Source: Vulcanisaeta sp. UBA163 (lineage in GTDB: Archaea; Thermoproteota; Thermoprotei; Thermoproteales; Thermocladiaceae). Taken from it: a DNA stretch of 13,721 bases. The notes under the pieces were generated by a model. That model saw only the letters and a program-made list of their open reading frames with translations, did no database searches and was not told the origin of the DNA. The translations under genes and the position numbers were made by a program. The stretch spans positions 3,615-17,335 of the forward strand of contig DAJV01000129.1 in the NCBI GenBank assembly GCA_002496475.1, read 5' to 3'. Positions 6,758 through 13,347 of this stretch are shown piece after piece; position 1 is the stretch's first letter, and every line of letters starts with the position of its first letter.

Positions 6758-9433
6758 TTAGCCACAGGACCCGGTCTTACAATACGGGTCATCAGTCTCA
6801 CCAAGCTCCTCCTGCATCTCCTCCTCAATACTTTCTCCATTACCCTTAATCCTAACCAACTTATCCTTAAGCGCCGATAACGACGTATAACTGACCCTGG
6901 TCTCAATCTTAGGTTTGGACTCCACCTTAGTCTCAACAGTGGGTTTAGCCTCAGCGCCCTTAACGCCCGTGTATATTACCTGAACAGACTTGCTCTTATC
7001 CCTATATACGGTTATCCCAAAGGCATTCAACAACCAGGCAAGCCTATATGCCTGTTCAACATCCTCAATAGGCGTGTCGCTGGGCATGTTTATTGTCTTA
7101 CTAACGCCCGAATCATTCCACTTCGCCCAAGTCACTTGCATGTACACATGCCACTTCCAGTGAATCTCATGGGCAGTCCTCAATATGTTAACCAATGGAT
7201 GATCCCTTGGTAATACACCGTATTCTTCTACGAACTTCCTCGTCACCTCATCAAGGGTCCTTGTACCCATTAAGAACCTCAAAGCAGTATAATTGTACTC
7301 AATAAGCCTTCCAATTGTTAGGTTCCTTATGTAGGCAATGGCGAAGAGGGGCTCAATACTTGAATTAACGCCAGCAATCAAACTCCTAGAACCCTCAGGG
7401 GCTATACTCATTATTGAACCGTTCCTAATACCTATTGTACTTACATCTATTGACAACTCACCATCCAAAGCCCTGTAACCCTTAAGTACTGCCGTGGCTC
7501 CGTCAATTATTGACCTAACCCTTGGATCGTTATAACCCGCATCCAGGACCTTAAGGTACTCTTCAACAGAGCCCTTATCAACCGTACTTGAGAATTTCTC
7601 AAGCCTCTCCCTATGTTTCGTCCATGGCAACACACCCTCAGCCCAATCGCCATGCTTATACGCCGGGTAAACTCCCTTCTCCCTAGCTAACTCGATACTA
7701 GCCCTAACAGCCATCCTAGCAATGAAACTAGCCAATTCATTAGAGACGGCTATTGCCTGCGGTGAGTCGTACCTAAGGCCTAGGGCTATTAAGGTGTCGG
7801 CGAGGCCATTGGCCCCAAGGCCGATCCTCCTGGTCTCGAGAACCCTCTTCCTAAGCCTATCATGCGGTAACTTGTTAACGTCGATAACGTCGTCCAGGAA
7901 CCTAACGGCCAACTGAACATCCCTCGCCAGGGAATCCCAATCAATCTTACTGTCATGTACATACTTCACTAAGTTAATACTACCTAGGTTACAGCTTTCA
8001 AAATCATAAAGACTCTCCTCACTGCATGGGTTAGTGGCATTTATGACCTCACCTGGTAATTTTTCATTATTTATGTAGTTGGCTAAGTCCCTATTCCATA
8101 ACCCTGGATCACCACTGTCCCACGCTGACCTAACTATCTTGCCCCAGAGCTCCTTGGCATCGATCCTCCTCCAAATCCTTACCTTACCAGCCTTTATGGC
8201 CTCAATGCAGTCCTCATAGCACTTAGTGAATTCCTCACCCCAGGTCTTGTACAGGCATGGGCACTCCCTCGGGTTTATTAGGTAAATGTCTTCTCCCTTG
8301 AGTGCCTTCTGCATGAAGTAGTCATCTATGGCGACGCTTATGTTGAAGTTCTGTAGCTGAACATCCTTAAGCTCACCACTCTTCGACGTTATGAATCTCT
8401 CAATATCCGGGTGCCACCAGAAGAGCATGCCCATTTGCGCACCGCGCCTCTTACCACCCTGCTTAATAGTATCAACCAACGTATCGAAGAGTCTCATAAA
8501 GCTAAGAGGCCCTGAGGCTATCCCAGTGGTGCTCCTGACAATGTCGCCTTCAGGTCTTAACTTACCGAAGTTATAACCAACGCCACCGCCAGACTGGAAT
8601 ATCAAAGCTGCAAGTCTTAGGGCATCCATTATCCCAAAGTTGCATTCTGGGTCTTCCCTATTCGTGTCACTCTCCCTGGATAGGCAGTCATCAATTGGCA
8701 CCACGAAACACGCGGATAACTGCCCAAGTCTCGTCATTGCATTGTAAAGCGTTGGCGAGTTGGGCATTAGTTTTAACTGGCTCATTAGTTCGTAGAACCT
8801 CCTTGTCCACGTTATTGGATCACCGCCATACTTAAGCTCCGCGTAGGCTACGCCCATTGCGGTCCTCATCCATAGGTACTGGGGTGTCTCGAAGAACGTC
8901 CCATTGAGCCTCTTCAACAAGTACCTGCTCATAAGCGTTCTAACTCCATTGTAGGTAAGTAGTAAATCCCTGCCTGGGTCGAGGTATTTAGCCAATTCTT
9001 CAATGTGCTGGGCATACCAGGCGCTCATCTCTGAGTCCCAAATCCTATGTTCAAGACCAGCCCTAAACCACGCCTTGAAGCCCTCCCTATAAGCATCCTC
9101 GAACTTAACCCTACCCTCATTAATCGCCTTAATAACATCCTTGCCCCAGACCTGCTTGTAGACACTCCAAAGTAGGTAGTTCCTGGCCGTGTCGTGCCAC
9201 CTAAGATCATCAGTGACCATGTTAAGCATGATGAGTTGAACCCTATCCGACAACTCACTACTTGGTACAGTGCCCTTAATATCAAGGACTTTAATTACCA
9301 GATCAGGGTCTGGGACACCTGCAAGTTTAAGAGAATAAACTAACTTATCTCTTGAAAAGTCCTCCATTGTTCCATTTCTCTTCAGAATCCTTATACCAAC
9401 CACCTTACTTACTGTCTCAGTGCTTAACGACAC
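6758..9433 (-). CDS. nrdJ: Adenosylcobalamin-dependent (class II) ribonucleoside-diphosphate reductase
   Basis: Reduces ribonucleotides to deoxyribonucleotides using a B12-generated thiyl radical. The 891-residue protein begins with an ATP-cone (about 11-100, RILKRNGTMEDFSRDKL). In the catalytic barrel Cys242 (SACFVVP) and Cys481 (ESCNLGSINL) are the expected redox pair. Asn468, Cys470 and Glu472 in NPCSE form the radical site. GGGVGYNFGKLRPEG, KRRGAQMG, AWDSGDPG and APEGSRS are further family signatures. The tail has a Lys/Glu/Pro linker with an imperfect repeat (KPTVETKVES/KPKIETRVSY, 830-849) and ends in the thiol shuttle CKTGSCG (Cys885, Cys890). A Cys-rich insertion lies at 391-409. The class II call rests on these motifs and on the absence of a radical-subunit gene in the window. 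The start is GTG; a box at 9453-9460 fits a leaderless mRNA. No intein seen. Confidence 0.95.
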   Translation of the reverse strand: MSLSTETVSKVVGIRILKRNGTMEDFSRDKLVYSLKLAGVPDPDLVIKVLDIKGTVPSSELSDRVQLIMLNMVTDDLRWHDTARNYLLWSVYKQVWGKDVIKAINEGRVKFEDAYREGFKAWFRAGLEHRIWDSEMSAWYAQHIEELAKYLDPGRDLLLTYNGVRTLMSRYLLKRLNGTFFETPQYLWMRTAMGVAYAELKYGGDPITWTRRFYELMSQLKLMPNSPTLYNAMTRLGQLSACFVVPIDDCLSRESDTNREDPECNFGIMDALRLAALIFQSGGGVGYNFGKLRPEGDIVRSTTGIASGPLSFMRLFDTLVDTIKQGGKRRGAQMGMLFWWHPDIERFITSKSGELKDVQLQNFNISVAIDDYFMQKALKGEDIYLINPRECPCLYKTWGEEFTKCYEDCIEAIKAGKVRIWRRIDAKELWGKIVRSAWDSGDPGLWNRDLANYINNEKLPGEVINATNPCSEESLYDFESCNLGSINLVKYVHDSKIDWDSLARDVQLAVRFLDDVIDVNKLPHDRLRKRVLETRRIGLGANGLADTLIALGLRYDSPQAIAVSNELASFIARMAVRASIELAREKGVYPAYKHGDWAEGVLPWTKHRERLEKFSSTVDKGSVEEYLKVLDAGYNDPRVRSIIDGATAVLKGYRALDGELSIDVSTIGIRNGSIMSIAPEGSRSLIAGVNSSIEPLFAIAYIRNLTIGRLIEYNYTALRFLMGTRTLDEVTRKFVEEYGVLPRDHPLVNILRTAHEIHWKWHVYMQVTWAKWNDSGVSKTINMPSDTPIEDVEQAYRLAWLLNAFGITVYRDKSKSVQVIYTGVKGAEAKPTVETKVESKPKIETRVSYTSLSALKDKLVRIKGNGESIEEEMQEELGETDDPYCKTGSCG

Positions 9434-9440
9434 AATCCAG

Positions 9441-9463
9441 AATTTAAATTACTTTATTAATAA
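9441..9463 (-). promoter_or_regulatory. Promoter region of nrdJ with a 10-bp palindrome
   Basis: Minus-strand TTAATAAA (9460 to 9453) is about 24 nt before the GTG at 9433 and is the likelier TATA box. Bases 9441-9450 form the perfect palindrome AATTTAAATT, between that box and the start. It could be an operator, or simply AT-rich sequence. Confidence 0.4.
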
Positions 9464-9555
9464 TGAAATAAGATAAAATAAGTCAACATGAACACGCCTG
9501 TAAGGAATATATATTACTTCGCCCAACTCTGGAGTTATGTGATTAAACCCGAAAG

Positions 9556-9564
9556 CAAATAAAA
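9556..9564 (+). promoter_or_regulatory. TATA box of the DUF1922 gene
   Basis: CAAATAAAA centred at 9560 lies 24 nt before a TTG (9584) and 27 nt before a GTG (9587), favouring a leaderless mRNA starting at the GTG. Confidence 0.45.
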
Positions 9565-9586
9565 CCCCATACACACTAAGTACTTG

Positions 9587-9787
9587 GTGTACCTAGTTAT
9601 TACATGCCCCAGATGTGGGAGTTACTCTGTTGCCCGTGACACGGTTAAGACACACCAATGTCCATACTGCGGCTATGTAATGCGAATTGAAGAAGCATCA
9701 ATAATTGCACGGGTAAACAGCGGTAAGGAGGCCAGGGAAATAATACTGAAGCTGAAAACACCCAGGGAATTAAGAAGAAAACCCTAA
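9587..9787 (+). CDS. DUF1922-like zinc-ribbon protein, 66 aa
   Basis: A small protein with a zinc ribbon: Cys7 and Cys10 in ITCPRCG, then Cys25 and Cys28 in HQCPYCG. A basic helical C-terminal half follows (SGKEAREIILKLKTPRELRRKP). The order of ribbon, a short strand section and a final helix with EAREIILKLK resembles the archaeal DUF1922 family, whose molecular role is unknown to me. A nucleic-acid or protein-binding role is only a guess from the zinc ribbon and the basic tail. The start is taken as the GTG at 9587, because it sits 27 nt from the TATA box; a TTG one codon upstream (9584) is equally in frame. It is transcribed alone, divergent from nrdJ and convergent with the small ORF that follows cdd. 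Confidence 0.8.
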   Translation: MYLVITCPRCGSYSVARDTVKTHQCPYCGYVMRIEEASIIARVNSGKEAREIILKLKTPRELRRKP

Positions 9788-9831
9788 ATGCACAGTTCCG
9801 GAGTTAAATGACGCAATTATTCCCAACGTTA

Positions 9832-10035
9832 CTAAGTTTCAACATTATAGGTCCTAAACTCAACCGCCCTAACATAAGGGTCACCCGTAACCAATAGTGA
9901 GACAAAACTATTTGAGCGCAGTAGGCGACCCGTAATCATTAGATCATGATCAAGCTCTAACAACCTTTCAAAAATCCTAGGATCGACACTAGGATTCAAA
10001 CCATCAACATTTTTTATTGAACCAATCATGTGCAT
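9832..10035 (-). CDS. Hypothetical protein, 67 aa, downstream of cytidine deaminase
   Basis: I do not recognise this protein. It has no cysteine and no membrane segment. It appears to be a small alpha/beta protein: a central helix (PRIFERLLELDHDLMITGRLL) and a C-terminal strand pair (FVSLLVTGDPYVRAVEFRTYNV). The start is ATG at 10035, with another in-frame ATG two codons on. It begins 24 nt after the stop of cdd on the same strand with no obvious promoter between, so the two are probably cotranscribed. I see no good Shine-Dalgarno sequence in the gap. A link to pyrimidine salvage is inferred from position only. Confidence 0.55.
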   Translation of the reverse strand: MHMIGSIKNVDGLNPSVDPRIFERLLELDHDLMITGRLLRSNSFVSLLVTGDPYVRAVEFRTYNVET

Positions 10036-10059
10036 TGAAACCCTAAATCAGTCATTACC

Positions 10060-10443
10060 CTATTTTCTCCAGTCACTGAATGGTTTTGGAAATAACTCCG
10101 CGAGACTGTGCCTTATTGTCTTATTGTCATGAACAATGATCACCTCCTCAACGCCAAACTCACTCATTACCTGTAGGCAGGCTCCGCAGGGGTATATCGG
10201 TTTATCTAGATTTGATGTTAGTACTATGGTCTTTATTTTCCTCTCTCCATTTGATACGGCATTGAATATGGCAACCCTCTCGGCACATATCGTAAGTCCA
10301 AGGGATGAATTCTCAACATTCACCCCTCTATATACCTTACCGTCGGGTGTTACGGCTAGTGCACTTACTCTAACCCCACTGTATGGCGCATAGGAGTATT
10401 TTAATCCGTCCTTTACGAGATCTATCCAAACATTCGCACCCAC
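10060..10443 (-). CDS. cdd: Cytidine deaminase
   Basis: Cytosolic enzyme that hydrolytically deaminates (deoxy)cytidine to (deoxy)uridine in pyrimidine salvage. At 127 residues it matches the short homotetrameric class, which carries three zinc-binding cysteines per subunit. The signatures are complete: YAPYSGVRVSA (18-28) and the substrate loop GVNVENSS (40-47; Asn42, Glu44). Zinc ligand Cys53 and catalytic Glu55 lie in TICAERVAI, and zinc ligands Cys86 and Cys89 in PCGACLQVMSEF. The start is GTG at 10443, 27-28 nt from a TATA box, indicating a leaderless mRNA. A 67-aa gene follows 24 nt downstream, probably in the same transcript. The gene is divergent from trkA across a 66-nt intergenic region, where a single palindromic TATA box may serve both directions. 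Confidence 0.95.
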   Translation of the reverse strand: MGANVWIDLVKDGLKYSYAPYSGVRVSALAVTPDGKVYRGVNVENSSLGLTICAERVAIFNAVSNGERKIKTIVLTSNLDKPIYPCGACLQVMSEFGVEEVIIVHDNKTIRHSLAELFPKPFSDWRK

Positions 10444-10466
10444 AGTTTATTGTTAGGTAATAATGA

Positions 10467-10474
10467 ATTTAAAT
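10467..10474. promoter_or_regulatory. Palindromic TATA box between cdd and trkA, possibly bidirectional
   Basis: ATTTAAAT reads the same on both strands. It is 27-28 nt from the cdd GTG (10443) and 39-40 nt from the trkA TTG (10510, leader of about 12 nt). No second convincing box is visible for trkA in the 66-nt gap. The flank on the cdd side (minus-strand GAAAGCC) looks more BRE-like. Confidence 0.5.
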
Positions 10475-10509
10475 GGCTTTCACCTATGTCATGCAGTTGG
10501 TGACTTGCA

Positions 10510-11172
10510 TTGAGAATTGCCATAATAATTGGGGCAAATAACATAGGCATTAACGTGGCCAAGACGCTAATGGACAAGTATGAAACAGTCATTGTCGACT
10601 CAAATGACGAGGCATGCTCAAGGGCCTTCAAGGCGCTCAAATCATCGGCGCTGGTGTATAGGGGTGATCCTGGCAGTGAGGATGTATTGAGCGAAGTCGG
10701 TATTGATAAGGCTGAGCTTTTCCTGGCGTTGTCAGATGATGATGAACTTAATCACAGGGCATGTAGCATTGCCGTAGGAAAGGGCGTGCCAATAATAATT
10801 GCAAGGGTTAATAATAAGAGTAATGAGGATTTATTCAAGGAACTAAATATCACATCTATAATAAATGTGGAAGACTTGGTAATAAATACTATAGAGTCCA
10901 TGCTAACGAGGAAAGTAGCCAAGTCAATGTTCACAGATCCATTAACGAACCTTTCCTTTGTAATAATACGAATCAATGAAAATTCGCAAATAATAGGTAA
11001 ACAAATTAGTTATGTTATTAATAATTATGAAGTGGCGGTGCCCTACGTAATCACGTCAGGTAGAATCATTAAGCCAGGTGATGATTATGTTATCGAAGGC
11101 AATGACGAATTAGTAATAGTCGGTCCCTCAGCAAGTATTAACAAACTCATAAGTGAATTATTAACGGAGTAG
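10510..11172 (+). CDS. trkA: TrkA/RCK-type potassium channel/transporter regulatory protein
   Basis: A cytosolic nucleotide-sensing subunit that gates a K+ transporter or channel (Trk/Ktr type). The N-terminal RCK domain (about 2-118) begins IAIIIGANNIGINVAKTL, a Rossmann dinucleotide loop. Asp30 ends the second strand (ETVIVDSND), as expected for NAD(H)/ADP ribose binding. GDPGSEDVL and ALSDDDELN are further family features. The C-terminal RCK_C domain (about 148-217) shows the usual I-x-G-K, RIIKPGDDYVIEGNDELVIVG pattern. The usual central Gly of the GxGxxG loop is Asn10 here. The start is TTG at 10510; an in-frame stop at 10501 leaves no earlier start, and the protein begins exactly where the family does. 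No membrane K+ transporter subunit is in the window, so the partner is elsewhere. Confidence 0.9.
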   Translation: MRIAIIIGANNIGINVAKTLMDKYETVIVDSNDEACSRAFKALKSSALVYRGDPGSEDVLSEVGIDKAELFLALSDDDELNHRACSIAVGKGVPIIIARVNNKSNEDLFKELNITSIINVEDLVINTIESMLTRKVAKSMFTDPLTNLSFVIIRINENSQIIGKQISYVINNYEVAVPYVITSGRIIKPGDDYVIEGNDELVIVGPSASINKLISELLTE

Positions 11173-11191
11173 GTATATATGATCCATCGCG

Positions 11192-11992
11192 TTATTCATT
11201 ACTCCTCACACCACTATATCTCTTGCCAAGTTCCATTGATAATTCAAAGGCTTTATTAAGCACGGAGTACTTAACGTCATCTATGGTCCTTAAGTCCTTA
11301 TACGTACCCCTGGCAATTAATTCCACATACTTATCCTCAATGGCTGCCACATCCACATGAGGATCCTCAATACCCAACTCTTCCATGTAATCATTCAATT
11401 CCTTACGCAAATCACCGATGAGTAAACCATCCTTGGGCATCTTAAATGGTATCCTGACCTCAATACCCTCGGCAGGTGGCACCTTCCTAATTACGTTCTT
11501 TAGTACGAGTGTGTATGGTACGTATATCAACTCGTTACGTGAACTCCTAATTATTAGCCCAAGGGATGTTTGTTTGATCACGTAACCCTTAATTCCCATG
11601 ACTTCCACGTGATCTCCAACATCCAGCGAGTAATCCTTAACGAGCCTACTGAGCTTACCCGTGAAGTACTCCTCAATTATTGGTCTCGTGCCTATTACTA
11701 GTATAACCGCTACGATAATGAGCAAGGAACCCACTATTAAGTACTGCCTAAAGGCGTAGGCTATGGCTGATAATATGGTAACCACAAGCATTATCCTGAA
11801 AATAAACCTTGCATTCTCAACATCACCTTTCCTCGAAAGCTTCACCACAGCCCTAACCAACTTGTCAAATACGTAATCAAGCACGAAATACATGGCCACT
11901 GATATAACAACAACTATTACCGCATACCAAACCCAACCCGGGACTAAAATACTCACTCCACCACCTGCGTTACCAACATTGATTTCCACCAT
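11192..11992 (-). CDS. mscS: Small mechanosensitive channel, MscS family
   Basis: A membrane channel that opens under membrane tension to release solutes during osmotic downshift. From the ATG at 11992 it has 266 residues. Three transmembrane segments lie at about 19-45, 62-81 and 84-112, followed by the conserved beta domain (123-170: LDVGDHVEVMGIKGYVIKQ, then LIYVPYTLVLKNVI) and a soluble alpha/beta C-terminal domain. The third, pore-lining segment (GSLLIIVAVILVIGTRPIIEEY) is poorer in Gly/Ala than in E. coli MscS. The frame is open upstream to 12049, overlapping uspA. I prefer ATG 11992 because a TATA box lies 29 nt upstream, an SD lies 10 nt upstream, and the extra 19 residues are not family-like. 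It follows uspA at 43 nt and may be transcribed both alone and with it. Confidence 0.88.
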   Translation of the reverse strand: MVEINVGNAGGGVSILVPGWVWYAVIVVVISVAMYFVLDYVFDKLVRAVVKLSRKGDVENARFIFRIMLVVTILSAIAYAFRQYLIVGSLLIIVAVILVIGTRPIIEEYFTGKLSRLVKDYSLDVGDHVEVMGIKGYVIKQTSLGLIIRSSRNELIYVPYTLVLKNVIRKVPPAEGIEVRIPFKMPKDGLLIGDLRKELNDYMEELGIEDPHVDVAAIEDKYVELIARGTYKDLRTIDDVKYSVLNKAFELSMELGKRYSGVRSNE

Positions 11993-12002
11993 TATAGAAC
12001 AA

Positions 12003-12009
12003 CCTCCCC
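12003..12009 (-). promoter_or_regulatory. Shine-Dalgarno site of mscS
   Basis: Minus-strand GGGGAGG ends 10 nt before the ATG at 11992. It would serve a uspA-mscS read-through transcript, since a transcript from the nearby TATA box would start after it. It supports the ATG at 11992. Confidence 0.5.
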
Positions 12010-12016
12010 AATAACG

Positions 12017-12025
12017 TATTTTAAA
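12017..12025 (-). promoter_or_regulatory. TATA box of mscS
   Basis: Minus-strand TTTAAAATA centred at 12021 is 29 nt from the ATG at 11992 and lies just after the uspA stop. It suggests an independent, nearly leaderless mscS transcript. Confidence 0.5.
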
Positions 12026-12035
12026 CCTAACGGTA

Positions 12036-12470
12036 TCAATGCACGACAAGCACGGGCTTGTTTGCGTACCTAACTACCTTTTCAGATACAGAACCAAGTA
12101 GGAACCTCGTTAACCCCTTTAATCCCCTTGAACCAACTATGATTAGGTCGACATTAAGATTATTCGCTATATTTATGATCGTGTCAGCCGCGTCGGTACC
12201 TATTTCAAGCAAGCCCTCGGTCTCGACGCCAAGGCTCTTGGCACGCTCAACCGCCTTATCCAGAAGATCCCTACCTTGTCTCTCCATGGTGTCTATTAAT
12301 GCGGGATACATTGAGGAATCCGGCGCTATTGCTATCTTACCCTCCTCAATGACGTGAAGCACGTAGAGCTTGGCACCGAATTCCTTGGCAATGCCTATTG
12401 CATAATCAAGGGCCTTCTCCCCAGCCTTTGAACCATCAAAGCCCACCAGTATCTTTGATATTGAAGACAC
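12036..12470 (-). CDS. Universal stress protein, UspA family (ATP-binding type)
   Basis: A small cytosolic stress protein of the UspA/MJ0577 fold. At 144 residues it is one complete Usp domain. It starts with KILVGFDGSKAGEKAL (Asp12 contacts the nucleotide) and continues through AKLYVLHVIEEG. It ends with the ATP-binding signature G-2x-G-9x-G-S (Gly113, Gly116, Gly126-Ser127 in VGSRGLKG...LLGSVSEKVV) and the last strand ANKPVLVV. The full signature predicts the ATP-binding subclass. The start is GTG at 12470, 26 nt downstream of a TATA box, so a leaderless mRNA is likely. It sits between the Cas4-like nuclease gene (33 nt upstream) and mscS (43 nt downstream) on the same strand. Pairing with mscS suggests an osmotic or membrane stress role, which is inference only. 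Confidence 0.93.
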   Translation of the reverse strand: MSSISKILVGFDGSKAGEKALDYAIGIAKEFGAKLYVLHVIEEGKIAIAPDSSMYPALIDTMERQGRDLLDKAVERAKSLGVETEGLLEIGTDAADTIINIANNLNVDLIIVGSRGLKGLTRFLLGSVSEKVVRYANKPVLVVH

Positions 12471-12491
12471 AGATCCAAGGATTAAACTACT

Positions 12492-12500
12492 GTTAATAAG
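12492..12500 (-). promoter_or_regulatory. TATA box of the uspA-like gene
   Basis: Minus-strand CTTATTAAC centred at 12496 is 26 nt from the GTG at 12470. It lies between the nuclease stop and the uspA start, so uspA has its own promoter. Confidence 0.5.
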
Positions 12501-12502
12501 TA

Positions 12503-13255
12503 TTATTCGGCATTGTGCACGTTCCCCGTATCCATGATGGACTTACTACTCCTATAAATCGCGTATGTCGTGCACATAGGCCTCAACTCGCATTTCATGC
12601 ATAATAACGGGTCCGGAGGTTCTATTGGCCATCCCTGGTATGACTCAAGGAACTTAAGCTCAGCTAGCACACTTTGATTATCCCTTCTTAGTTTGTTTAT
12701 GGGCAGTGACTTAACATCCCTCATTGTAACTAGGTACGCCTCCCTAATTGTTATCCCAGTCTCCTCCAGCATCACTATGTAGGAAACAACCTGCTTAAGG
12801 TACCTCCTTTCCCTATCCTCATTCAGGTTCCACGAACTTTTCAACTCTATCAACCCCCAGATCTCCTCGCCGTCGAACTCACGCATGTAAATAATGTCAG
12901 CCCTACCCGAGGTGTCCGCAGTCTCTATTCCGCTTTCGACCTCCACGTGAACCCTTGGATTAACAACCCTAAACCATTCCTGGTAAAGATCATGAACCGC
13001 CCTACCTCTTGCCAAGTTCCTTATTCCATCCATATTGGTTATTGTGCCAAACCTTAACTTAATCAATGACTTAACAAAGCAGTCATTACTGAAGTATGAT
13101 GGCGTGGCTCTACCAGTGGGTTTATCAATGAGGTATAGGTCATCACCAATGGCCTGGGCATTCCTTAGCATATCACTTAAGTACTCCTCGGTCTTTCTCC
13201 TAATCTCATCCTCACTAACCACATCAGCTATGGGCTTTATGATCAACTTAACCAT
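12503..13255 (-). CDS. Cas4/RecB-like PD-(D/E)XK nuclease with a predicted Fe-S cluster
   Basis: A 250-residue nuclease-fold protein. It has the complete RecB/Cas4 core: GRAVH (His88), acidic strand EVESG (105-109), GRADII (Asp120), ELKSS (Glu137, Lys139) and the QxxxY motif (Gln155, Tyr159 in KQVVSY). Cys59 near the N-terminus plus Cys219, Cys222 and Cys228 (CMKCELRPMC) give the one-plus-three cysteine arrangement that holds a 4Fe-4S cluster in Cas4 and AddB-like nucleases. Such enzymes degrade single-stranded DNA ends; in CRISPR systems Cas4 trims spacers. No cas gene or repeat array is in this window, so a role in DNA repair or as a solo Cas4 is possible. The N-terminal 45 residues are not family-typical. 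ATG start at 13255 with a TATA box about 34 nt upstream. It is divergent from the ROK kinase gene. Confidence 0.85.
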   Translation of the reverse strand: MVKLIIKPIADVVSEDEIRRKTEEYLSDMLRNAQAIGDDLYLIDKPTGRATPSYFSNDCFVKSLIKLRFGTITNMDGIRNLARGRAVHDLYQEWFRVVNPRVHVEVESGIETADTSGRADIIYMREFDGEEIWGLIELKSSWNLNEDRERRYLKQVVSYIVMLEETGITIREAYLVTMRDVKSLPINKLRRDNQSVLAELKFLESYQGWPIEPPDPLLCMKCELRPMCTTYAIYRSSKSIMDTGNVHNAE

Positions 13256-13284
13256 AAATTACAGTAAGGCTTTATCGCTTACCC

Positions 13285-13294
13285 ATTTATAAAC
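13285..13294 (-). promoter_or_regulatory. TATA box of the Cas4-like gene
   Basis: Minus-strand GTTTATAAAT with a palindromic core TTTATAAA (13286-13293), centred about 34 nt from the ATG at 13255; it predicts a leader of about 8 nt. Confidence 0.5.
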
Positions 13295-13314
13295 CCAACA
13301 ATCACGGCTAATAA

Positions 13315-13323
13315 CTTAAAAAC
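13315..13323 (+). promoter_or_regulatory. TATA box of the ROK kinase gene
   Basis: CTTAAAAAC centred at 13319 is 29 nt before the ATG at 13348. A partial SD-like AGGTGGT is at 13336-13342, so either leaderless or SD-led initiation is possible. Confidence 0.5.
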
Positions 13324-13347
13324 TAATGAAAAAGCAGGTGGTTTTGT

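Noticed and set aside
6700..6936. A minus-strand open frame rich in Arg at the rgy/nrdJ junction
   Set aside because: It overlaps the 3' ends of both real genes in another frame, and its composition (repeated Arg, Leu) is typical of a shadow of AGG-rich coding sequence.
9434..9586. Possible extra gene or RNA in the nrdJ-DUF1922 gap, with an internal AATATATATT element near 9506-9515
   Set aside because: No frame beyond a few codons follows it, and I found no tRNA-like or box C/D-like pattern. It may be a minor promoter but nothing more can be supported.
10736..10750. TGATGA motifs (here and at several places inside rgy) as box C elements of C/D guide RNAs
   Set aside because: They lie within well-supported coding frames and are not followed by properly spaced CTGA boxes.
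12503..13255. A CRISPR-Cas locus suggested by the Cas4-like gene
   Set aside because: No repeat-spacer array and no other cas gene is visible on either strand of the window.
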